A stretch of DNA of 7,441 nt from Flavobacteriaceae bacterium (GTDB lineage Bacteria; Bacteroidota; Bacteroidia; Flavobacteriales; Flavobacteriaceae), in assembly GCA_026992695.1 (NCBI GenBank), contig JALWYP010000123.1, positions 1 to 7,441 on the forward strand, in the 5' to 3' direction. The notes under the pieces were generated by a model, which was given only the letters and a program-made list of their open reading frames with translations, searched no databases and was not told where the DNA came from. The translations under genes and the position numbers were made by a program. Shown here one piece after another: positions 1 through 6,330 of the stretch (position 1 is its first letter; the number at the start of each line of letters is the position of its first letter).

Positions 1-1591
1 TACTTCCGTAAGCGTTGCGCAAGAACAAAATTTTGTTACTAATCAATTGGTGATTAAGTTTAAAAACCCGGTTTCCCATTCGGTAAATGAGGTGCTTTCT
101 CAAAAAAAGTTTTTTTTGCCTGAGGTTGATGTATTAAATACTACATACGGTTTATCCGGTATTAAACAAGTTGGAAACAAGCATTTTCAAAAAACGTTTA
201 TCTTGTTTTTTAATAGTTCCATAGATATAGAACAAGCCATAAAACAATATCAAAACACCCATAAATTTGAGTATGTAGAACCCAATTATATTGGTAATTC
301 TCATGGTTTGCTTGGTGTAGAAACGACACCTAACGACCAATTTACGTATCCTTGGCAATGGAGTTTGCATAACGACGGTACGTTCCCTGATGCACCTGCA
401 ACTGCCGGAGCAGATATTAGTATGGATAATGCGTGGGACATCCAGCAGGGAAGTAGTACTATTATAGTTGCCGTTTTAGACTCAGGGTCGTTTATTAATC
501 ATCCCGAATTTAGCGGAAGAATATGGACAAATCCCAATGAAACTGCTGATGGCACCGATACAGACGGCAACGGGCTCATAGACGATATAAACGGTTGGGA
601 TTATGCTTATGACGACAACGATTTATCTGATGTGTTAGGTCACGGCACCAACGTTTCGGGAATTATTGGTGCGCAAGGCAATAACAATATAGGCTACGCC
701 GGAGTTGATTGGAATTGCAAACTAATGAATATTAAAGTTTTGGAAGATGACGGTTTTGGACTTTATACTTGGTGGGCAGACGGAATTTATTATGCCGTAG
801 ATAATGGTGCCAACGTAATTAATATGTCGCTTGGTGGAAACAACCCATCTTCACTGTTAGAAGATGCCGTTAATTATGCCTATTCAAATGGAGTAACGGT
901 TGTGGTTTCTAACGGAAATCAGAGTAGTGTTATTCAGTATCCTGCACGTTATGAAAACGCCTTAGCAATAGGAGCAACCAATGCCGAAGATAATAGAGCC
1001 AATCCGTTTCATTGGGGAGGAGGTAGTAATTTTGGTCCCGAGATAGATATTGTTGCACCCGGCGATAGAGTTTACGGATTGCACCCCTCTAACGGAACCA
1101 ATTATTCGTGGTTTTGGAGTGGTACTTCGCAAGCCGCACCTCACGTTTCCGGAGTTATAGCTTTGCTTTTAGCCGAAAATCCAACGTTAACTCCCTCTCA
1201 AATTCGAACTATTTTACGAACCACAGCCGAAGATGAAGTAGGTTTGCCATCGGAAGATATTCCGGGTTTTGATAACTATTACGGTTACGGAAGATTAAAT
1301 GCCGAAGTAGCTCTTAACCAAGCTTTTTTAGGAGTTGATGAAACGCAAACCGGAAATTTTTCAATTTATCCTAATCCTGTTTCCGGAAATGAAATCTCAT
1401 TGCGTACTAATGAAAACGGTTTGGCTACCATTACTATTCATTCTATATTAGGAAAAGAAATAAAGCGTTTTTCGGCTCAAATAAGCAACAAATTTTTAAA
1501 AATAGACTTACCTTCTTTAGAAAAAGGCGTTTATTTTATTTCGGTCACTGTTAACGAGCAGACAGGTTTTAAAAAATTTATTAAAAGATAG
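1..1591 (+). CDS. Secreted subtilisin-family (S8) serine protease with T9SS sorting domain, 5'-partial
   Basis: Secreted endopeptidase. The frame is open to the left edge (first full codon at position 2), so the TTG at 47 is not the real start. The first residues, TSVSVAQEQN, look like the end of a signal peptide cut after SVA. Counting from the TTG codon as residue 1: an I9-like propeptide ends near YVEPNY (77-81); the catalytic triad is Asp145 (AVLDSG), His199 (GHGT) and Ser361 (SGTSQAAPH), with oxyanion Asn291 (NGNQ). A DTDGNGLIDD stretch (171-180) resembles the Ca-binding insertion common in Bacteroidota S8 enzymes. After the protease domain (about 120-425) comes a type A T9SS tail (about 437-514) starting FSIYPNP and ending in basic KKFIKR, predicting export by Sec and then release or surface anchoring by T9SS. 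All active-site residues are intact, so it should be active after propeptide removal. The exact substrate is unknown. Confidence 0.95.
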   Translation, partial: TSVSVAQEQNFVTNQLVIKFKNPVSHSVNEVLSQKKFFLPEVDVLNTTYGLSGIKQVGNKHFQKTFILFFNSSIDIEQAIKQYQNTHKFEYVEPNYIGNSHGLLGVETTPNDQFTYPWQWSLHNDGTFPDAPATAGADISMDNAWDIQQGSSTIIVAVLDSGSFINHPEFSGRIWTNPNETADGTDTDGNGLIDDINGWDYAYDDNDLSDVLGHGTNVSGIIGAQGNNNIGYAGVDWNCKLMNIKVLEDDGFGLYTWWADGIYYAVDNGANVINMSLGGNNPSSLLEDAVNYAYSNGVTVVVSNGNQSSVIQYPARYENALAIGATNAEDNRANPFHWGGGSNFGPEIDIVAPGDRVYGLHPSNGTNYSWFWSGTSQAAPHVSGVIALLLAENPTLTPSQIRTILRTTAEDEVGLPSEDIPGFDNYYGYGRLNAEVALNQAFLGVDETQTGNFSIYPNPVSGNEISLRTNENGLATITIHSILGKEIKRFSAQISNKFLKIDLPSLEKGVYFISVTVNEQTGFKKFIKR

Positions 1592-1593
1592 TA

Positions 1594-3210
1594 CTACACC
1601 TCTGCATCTAGTTTATCGGTAACTACATAATATCTTGGGTCGTCTATAGATTCTTCAATTATGGAAGCAAAATCAGGATTGTTCTTTAGCAACAATTTTT
1701 TGCAATCGGGACTAAGATGAATGAGTTTCACTTTTTTTCCAACGTTTAAATATTTATTCGCGATGTTCCGAAGTGCTTCAATACCCGAATGGTCGGCAAC
1801 TTTCGATTCCATAAAGTCTATTTCAACAGTATCCGGATCGTTTTTAACATCAAATTTTGAATTAAAATTTTGAATAGAACCAAAAAACAAGGGTCCCCAA
1901 ATTTCATAAACTTTTGTACCATTGGGTTTAATATGTTTTCTAGCGCGAATCATCGTAGCATTTTTCCAAGCAAAAACCAATGCCGAAATAATAACCCCAA
2001 CGATTACTGCTACGGCTAAATCTTTCCAAACGGTAATAACCGAAACAACAATTAACACAAAAGCATCGGTTAGAGGGATTTTATGTAAAATTCTAAAACT
2101 ACTCCACGCAAACGTTCCGATAACCACCATAAACATAACGCCAACCAAAGCCGCAATGGGTATTTTTTCGATAAGCGGTGCGCCAAACAAAATAAAACTC
2201 AGCAAAGCTAATGCTGCAACAATACCTGAAAGCCTTCCTCGACCTCCTGATGTTACGTTAATAATAGATTGACCTATCATAGCACAGCCGCCCATTCCTC
2301 CAAAAAGTCCGTTTACAATATTGGCACCACCTTGTGCAATACATTCTCGATTTCCGCTTCCGCGCGTTTCAGTCATTTCATCAATAAGGTTTAGTGTCAT
2401 TAACGATTCAATTAAACCAATGGCTGCTAATACAAAGGCAGAAGATAAAATAACATTCCAATGTCCGGAAAGTGTATGAAATAATTCAAATAGTTGAAAT
2501 TGAAAACTGGGCAATGACCCTTTAAGCCCTTCGCCACCATCATCTTTAATAAATGAACCTACGGTGCTAACATCTATTTTTCCGAAAATTGTTATGGCTG
2601 CAACTACAATTATTGCTACTAATGCAGCCGGTATTTTTTTTGTAATTTTAGGTAAAAAATACATAATAAACATCGTTAGCGACACAAATCCAATCATTAT
2701 CCATAGTTCTTGTCCTTGCAACCAATGCGTTTCTCCATTTGTTGTTTTTTTAAACATTCCTAATTGCGAAAGGAATATTACTATTGCCAATCCGTTTACA
2801 AATCCCATCATTACCGGATAGGGGATAAGCCTAACAAACTTACCAAGCTTAAAAACACCTGCGGATATTTGAATAATACCAACAATTAATAAAGTTATAA
2901 AAAGCCATTGAAGACCAAGGTTATCAATAGGTGTGTCTAATGAAAGTCCTACTTCATTCCCTTTTTGAATAAGATAAACCATTACCACCGCCATTGCACC
3001 GGTTGCTCCGCTAATCATTCCCGGGCGCCCTCCAAATAAGGAAGTAATGATACCCATCATAAAAGCACCATACAAACCTACTAAGGGATCGATACCTGCA
3101 ACAAAAGCAAAGGCAACCGCTTCCGGAACGAGTGCTAACGCAACGGTTAAACCGGAAAGGATATCGTTTTTGGGGTTAAATGTAAAATTCTTAAAGATGT
3201 GCTTAATCAT
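1594..3210 (-). CDS. SulP family inorganic anion transporter with C-terminal STAS domain
   Basis: Inner-membrane anion permease, 538 aa, near the usual family length. The N-terminus carries the SulP core: NDILSGLTVALALVPEA (15-31), DPLVGLYGAF (41-50) and GGRPGMISGATGA (60-72). Many hydrophobic segments follow up to about residue 415, including the conserved stretch IGLIESLMTLNLIDEMTETR (264-283) and GGMGGCAMIGQS (304-315). A cytoplasmic STAS domain covers about 433-530; its ADHSG (472-476) aligns with the loop that carries the phosphorylated Ser in SpoIIAA-type proteins, so Ser475 is a candidate regulatory site. Family members carry sulfate, bicarbonate or other anions; the sequence does not settle which, and no carbonic anhydrase or sulfur-assimilation gene is next to it. 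The ATG at 3208-3210 directly precedes the conserved N-terminus. It lies 54 bp after the M14 gene and converges with the protease gene. Confidence 0.93.
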   Translation of the reverse strand: MIKHIFKNFTFNPKNDILSGLTVALALVPEAVAFAFVAGIDPLVGLYGAFMMGIITSLFGGRPGMISGATGAMAVVMVYLIQKGNEVGLSLDTPIDNLGLQWLFITLLIVGIIQISAGVFKLGKFVRLIPYPVMMGFVNGLAIVIFLSQLGMFKKTTNGETHWLQGQELWIMIGFVSLTMFIMYFLPKITKKIPAALVAIIVVAAITIFGKIDVSTVGSFIKDDGGEGLKGSLPSFQFQLFELFHTLSGHWNVILSSAFVLAAIGLIESLMTLNLIDEMTETRGSGNRECIAQGGANIVNGLFGGMGGCAMIGQSIINVTSGGRGRLSGIVAALALLSFILFGAPLIEKIPIAALVGVMFMVVIGTFAWSSFRILHKIPLTDAFVLIVVSVITVWKDLAVAVIVGVIISALVFAWKNATMIRARKHIKPNGTKVYEIWGPLFFGSIQNFNSKFDVKNDPDTVEIDFMESKVADHSGIEALRNIANKYLNVGKKVKLIHLSPDCKKLLLKNNPDFASIIEESIDDPRYYVVTDKLDAEV

Positions 3211-3234
3211 TTGGACTTTGTGTTAAAAAAGTCG

Positions 3235-3260
3235 CAAATATAGGTCTTTTACCTATACAA
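3235..3260 (-). promoter_or_regulatory. Candidate promoter of the SulP transporter gene
   Basis: On the minus strand, TATATTTG (3235-3242) is a full match to the flavobacterial -7 element TAnnTTTG, 24 nt before the sulP ATG. A TTG at 3258-3260 could be the -33 element, but the 15-nt spacer is shorter than usual. It fits the 54-bp gap after the M14 gene and would let sulP be transcribed alone. Confidence 0.45.
3239..3257. repeat. Inverted repeat in the M14-sulP gap, possible operator or weak terminator
   Basis: TATAGGT (3239-3245) and ACCTATA (3251-3257) are a perfect 7-bp inverted repeat around a 5-nt spacer. It fills the space between the candidate -33 and -7 elements of sulP and overlaps the -7 by four bases, a position where a bound repressor could block RNA polymerase. 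As an alternative it could be a hairpin ending the M14 transcript, but the T-rich run (TTTTTT) begins several bases after the stem and the stem is AT-rich, so it would be weak. Confidence 0.45.
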
Positions 3261-3264
3261 ATAA

Positions 3265-5772
3265 CTACATCTTATCACCAAAAAATACAGCGTTCATCAA
3301 TAGTTTATTCGTCCCGTACCAAAACGCTCTAAAATTGGTGTTGTCTGTAAAATAGATAACTCTTCCTTTGCCAAGACTCTCCACTTTAAACATTGCCGTA
3401 TTTTTGAGAAGCGATAGATTTTTTTTAGAAATATATCCGCTAAGTAATGGCGTATTGGTGTATTTTATAGGATTGTTAAAACTGTCTTTGTCCGGTTCCA
3501 AAAATAGGGTAGTGTTTCTAAAAACTGGAAGGTTGTTTTTTGAATATCCAAATGCAATGGGGTGCGAACGGTCCAGCTTTGTGTTAAAAATAGCTCCACC
3601 AATGACTTGTGCGCCAAAATAATTTTTTTTCTCTTCATACCGAATAGTTGACGCACTATCCTTTTTTGATAAAAATTTGGCTTTAAAAAAATTATTTTTA
3701 ACAAACCATTTTCCTATGTTTCGGTAGCCTATAATTACGCCTCCGTTTTTAACCCAAGTTTTTATTTTTTCTGCAATATCTTTATTTAAACTACCCCAAG
3801 CGTTAGGAATAATTAAGGTGGTATAACGATTTAAATCTATGTATTCAAAGTGTTGCGTATCCAATTTGGTGATTTTTATATCGAATCGTTGATCGAATAA
3901 ATGCCAAATTTCTCCGGCGTCATATGGCGTAATTCCGTCACCAACCAATAATGCCACTTTAGGTGGTTGAAGCGTTTTAAAAAGATTGCTACCTAAATCA
4001 ATACCTTCTGTTAAGCCGGTTGCAACTCCGGTAATTTCGCAGTTACTTTCTTGAGCAACCTTTTTTATAAGTTGAAATAATTGTGTTGCATCCTGTTTTT
4101 GATTTTGTACCGGAATTAAAATAGTTCCATAGTCATAGGTTTTATTTTCAACTGTAAGCGGTTTAAATGCAACTTTAGTACGAATGCCATTTTCTAATAA
4201 CATCGAAAGTGCTTTGGGTGCGTAATAAGTGTTCCAATTGAGTAAATAGGCATAGTTTGATTGTTTGGGTAAATTTCTTTTAACCGGTTTTAAATCTGAA
4301 ATCTCATTACCTAAAGTAATACTTGAAGTTGTTTCTGAAAAGTCAATATTAAAAGCAAGTTGTAAACTCCAAGCACTTACATCGTAAAACAAACTGTCTT
4401 GAAACTTGGTTCGTTTTTCAAACATGGCTTTTAGCAATCGGGATTGTTTTTGGTTTTTAGGAATTACATAACTCTTTTCTTTTTTGAAAGAGATTCCGTT
4501 AGCAGAAATGTTTTTTGAAGGGTTATAAATTTTAATATCGTGTTGTTTTAAAATAGTAGCCAACTCAAACAACTTATCGGTATCTGAATCGCCAAGTAGA
4601 TAAGCACCTTTGTTATTTTCGTTTATAGCATTTTTATAAAAGTTTTGTTTGTACGATAGTAATTCGTTTCGTAAAGTTTTTACTGCTTCTAAGGTTGAAA
4701 GTGCTGCGGTAAATTGATTCTTTATGGTGTACGGAAAAGTTATAATTCCGTTATCGCTTTCTTGTGCGTGTCCTCGAGAGGATGCTTGTTCAAACAAAAT
4801 ACCTATTCCGCCGTTAATATCGGGAAACGTAGAGCCTTTTCCGTAGTAAAAGTCATCGTAACTTTCTTTTGTATAATACAACGAACCTGTTTTATTAAAA
4901 GCATTAGCGTGAAATTGTGCGATTAGTTCGGTTAACTCTTGGTTGCGTTTGGGTGTAAGTGGATGGGTTCTTGAAGGGATTCCGGGTTGAAAGAAAAAAG
5001 TAGCGTTGGTTCCCATTTCATGATGGTCGGTTAAAACATTGGGATACCATTGGTGAAAGGTTTTTATTCTTGCTTTACTTTCGGGAAGTTGTACAGGAAG
5101 CCAGTCTCGATTCATGTCAAACCAATAATGGTTGGTTCTTCCACCGGGCCATACTTCGTGGTATTCTCTATCGTTTGGATCGGGATTAATATTTTTACTT
5201 TTATTGCTGTTTGCCCAATAGGCAAAACGTTGTAGTCCGTCCGGATTGTAGCTGGGATCAAAAAGAACTACTACATTGTTTAAAAGTGTGTTTATTTCGG
5301 ATCCTTGAGCAGCAGCTAGGTAATATGCCACTAACATGGCTGCGTTAGCACCACTGGGTTCGTTTCCGTGAATAGAAAAACCTTGATACAAAACGCTTGG
5401 AAGATTTTTTAAGGTATTTTCATCTATGGTTTTTTCGGTTAGTGCTAGGTGTTGTTTTCTTATTTGCTCAATGTTTTTATGGTTCTTAGGTGAAGTAATG
5501 GTTAATAATAAAAGAGGTCTTCCTTCGTATGTATATCCTCTGTTTTCTAAGGTAATACGGTCACTTGCCTCTGCAAGTGCGTACATATAGCCTGCCAACT
5601 TGTCATGGGTAACGTGCCAGTCACCAACTTGAAAACCAATTATTTCTTGGGGAGTAGGTATGGATACATCATAGGTTACATCGTTAGGAAGGTAATAGTC
5701 TAAATTAGCATGATAGGTTTGTGAGGTTGCTAATTGCAAGTAGAAAAGAAGAAAAATAGCGGTGTATTTCAT
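3265..5772 (-). CDS. Secreted M14-family zinc carboxypeptidase-like protein with C-terminal GATase1-like domain
   Basis: Predicted periplasmic or secreted metallopeptidase, 835 aa. Residues 1-18 form a Sec signal peptide, probably cut at ATS/QT, with no lipobox Cys. The M14 domain spans about 50-365. Zinc ligands are His135 and Glu138 (HGNEPSG) and His250 or His251 (TDHHEMG); NPDG (176-179) and Asn221-Arg222 (DMNRDW) match substrate-binding positions, and Glu328 (ILFEQAS) fits the catalytic Glu. These all look intact, so activity is likely. Residues about 370-600 are an uncharacterised linker. About 604-690 resembles a class I glutamine-amidotransferase/DJ-1 fold (VALLVGDG...TTLIIPNAWG...NGGVIIGY) but lacks an obvious G-x-C-x-G nucleophile elbow, so that part is probably non-catalytic. 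There is no T9SS tail. Such multidomain M14 proteins are common in Bacteroidota; substrate is not known, with peptides or peptidoglycan fragments as options. The ATG at 5770-5772 is the one that gives the signal peptide. Confidence 0.9.
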   Translation of the reverse strand: MKYTAIFLLFYLQLATSQTYHANLDYYLPNDVTYDVSIPTPQEIIGFQVGDWHVTHDKLAGYMYALAEASDRITLENRGYTYEGRPLLLLTITSPKNHKNIEQIRKQHLALTEKTIDENTLKNLPSVLYQGFSIHGNEPSGANAAMLVAYYLAAAQGSEINTLLNNVVVLFDPSYNPDGLQRFAYWANSNKSKNINPDPNDREYHEVWPGGRTNHYWFDMNRDWLPVQLPESKARIKTFHQWYPNVLTDHHEMGTNATFFFQPGIPSRTHPLTPKRNQELTELIAQFHANAFNKTGSLYYTKESYDDFYYGKGSTFPDINGGIGILFEQASSRGHAQESDNGIITFPYTIKNQFTAALSTLEAVKTLRNELLSYKQNFYKNAINENNKGAYLLGDSDTDKLFELATILKQHDIKIYNPSKNISANGISFKKEKSYVIPKNQKQSRLLKAMFEKRTKFQDSLFYDVSAWSLQLAFNIDFSETTSSITLGNEISDLKPVKRNLPKQSNYAYLLNWNTYYAPKALSMLLENGIRTKVAFKPLTVENKTYDYGTILIPVQNQKQDATQLFQLIKKVAQESNCEITGVATGLTEGIDLGSNLFKTLQPPKVALLVGDGITPYDAGEIWHLFDQRFDIKITKLDTQHFEYIDLNRYTTLIIPNAWGSLNKDIAEKIKTWVKNGGVIIGYRNIGKWFVKNNFFKAKFLSKKDSASTIRYEEKKNYFGAQVIGGAIFNTKLDRSHPIAFGYSKNNLPVFRNTTLFLEPDKDSFNNPIKYTNTPLLSGYISKKNLSLLKNTAMFKVESLGKGRVIYFTDNTNFRAFWYGTNKLLMNAVFFGDKM

Positions 5773-5798
5773 GATTGGAATTTTAAAAATCTAAAAGT

Positions 5799-5832
5799 AA
5801 AAAAAATCCGCTTCAGTTTATAGAAGCGGATT
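5799..5832 (-). terminator. Rho-independent terminator of the PUR-domain gene
   Basis: A perfect 10-bp inverted repeat, AATCCGCTTC (5805-5814) and GAAGCGGATT (5823-5832), encloses an 8-nt loop. Read on the minus strand, the 3' arm runs directly into a T tract (T8 at 5799-5806, its first two bases counted in the stem). It starts 25 bp after the PUR gene stop, which fits an intrinsic terminator for that gene. The opposite side lacks a T tract, so it works in the minus direction only. The M14 start codon is only 26 nt beyond the T tract. Confidence 0.9.
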
Positions 5833-5857
5833 GTTAAATTATAAGAGTACGTATATT

Positions 5858-6262
5858 TTAAATATCATCAAACTCCACATCTGTAAAATTAGATGTTGGT
5901 GTTTCTTCTTGTGTAGTGTCTTCACTTACTGGTTCCTGTGTTTCAGAAACAGGTGTTTCTTCACGTTTGTAATCCTTTTGGTGACGTTCGCTAATTACCT
6001 CTTCGCCTTTTTCGGCAATAATAAAATCTATCATTTCGTTTAAATTATCTTTAAACTCAGAAAAATCTTCTTTATAAAGATAGATTTTGTGTTTTTTGTA
6101 AAAGTACGAACCGTCTTCGTTTGTAAATTTCTTACTCTCGGTGATGGTAAGATAATAATCTCCGGCCTTTGTGGCTCTTACGTCAAAAAAGTAGGTGCGT
6201 CTTCCGGCGCGCATTACTTTTGAGTTTATCTCTTCTCGTTCCGACATATGCTGATCACTCAT
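5858..6262 (-). CDS. DUF3276 / PUR-domain nucleic-acid-binding protein
   Basis: Small cytoplasmic protein of 134 aa in the DUF3276 (PUR family DNA/RNA-binding) group, related in fold to Pur-alpha and to Borrelia BpuR. The conserved core is residues about 9-88: EREEINSKVMRAGRRTYFFD, then RATKAGDYYLTITESKKF and KKHKIYLYKEDF, alternating strands and a helix ending near IIAEKG. The basic and aromatic residues (RAGRRTYFF, KKHKIYLY) suit single-stranded nucleic acid binding. The tail (about 97-134) is acidic, rich in Glu, Thr, Pro and Ser, probably disordered. In Bacteroidota its targets are not established; it may be a transcriptional or translational regulator. The first ATG (6260-6262) is chosen, but a second in-frame ATG at 6245-6247 (Met6) would still keep the whole core, and neither has a Shine-Dalgarno sequence. 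It has its own likely promoter and a strong terminator, so it is probably monocistronic or the end of a transcript. Confidence 0.92.
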   Translation of the reverse strand: MSDQHMSEREEINSKVMRAGRRTYFFDVRATKAGDYYLTITESKKFTNEDGSYFYKKHKIYLYKEDFSEFKDNLNEMIDFIIAEKGEEVISERHQKDYKREETPVSETQEPVSEDTTQEETPTSNFTDVEFDDI

Positions 6263-6272
6263 AATAAAAAAG

Positions 6273-6288
6273 TTTTAATGTTTTAATG
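6273..6288. repeat. Tandem 8-bp repeat in the PUR gene leader
   Basis: TTTTAATG occurs twice with no spacer (6273-6280 and 6281-6288); on the sense strand of the PUR gene it reads CATTAAAA twice, 10 nt before the ATG. It would occupy most of the predicted short leader. The A-rich sequence may simply aid translation start in a group that does not use Shine-Dalgarno pairing, or it may be a binding site. Confidence 0.6.
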
Positions 6289-6294
6289 TAGCCA

Positions 6295-6323
6295 AAAATC
6301 TAAAAAAAATATAAATATGCCAA
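6295..6323 (-). promoter_or_regulatory. Candidate promoter of the PUR-domain gene
   Basis: On the minus strand, TTG (6321-6323) is followed after 18 nt by TAGATTTT (6295-6302). This fits the flavobacterial TTG-N17-23-TAnnTTTG pattern with 7 of 8 bases in the -7 element. Transcription would start near 6288, giving a leader of about 25 nt. The surroundings are very AT-rich, so a chance match is possible. Confidence 0.5.
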
Positions 6324-6330
6324 CTAATTT

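Noticed and set aside
1567..1586. AT-only inverted repeat (TTTTAA...TTAAAA) as a terminator at the convergent junction
   Set aside because: The 6-bp stem has no G-C pairs and sits inside the protease tail in an AT-rich region; chance is the simpler explanation.
47..1591. TTG at 47 as the start of the S8 protease
   Set aside because: The frame is open upstream to the window edge and encodes the end of a signal peptide, so the real start lies outside the window.
1922..2272. 116-aa plus-strand open frame opposite sulP
   Set aside because: It lies entirely antisense to a clearly conserved transporter, matches no family I recognise and has the composition of a mirror frame. The same applies to open frames opposite the M14 and ABC genes.
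5934..5953. Near-palindrome CCTGTGTTTC/GAAACAGG in the PUR gene tail as a regulatory hairpin
   Set aside because: It has a bulge and almost no loop, and lies within repetitive tail coding sequence, so it is not a convincing structure.
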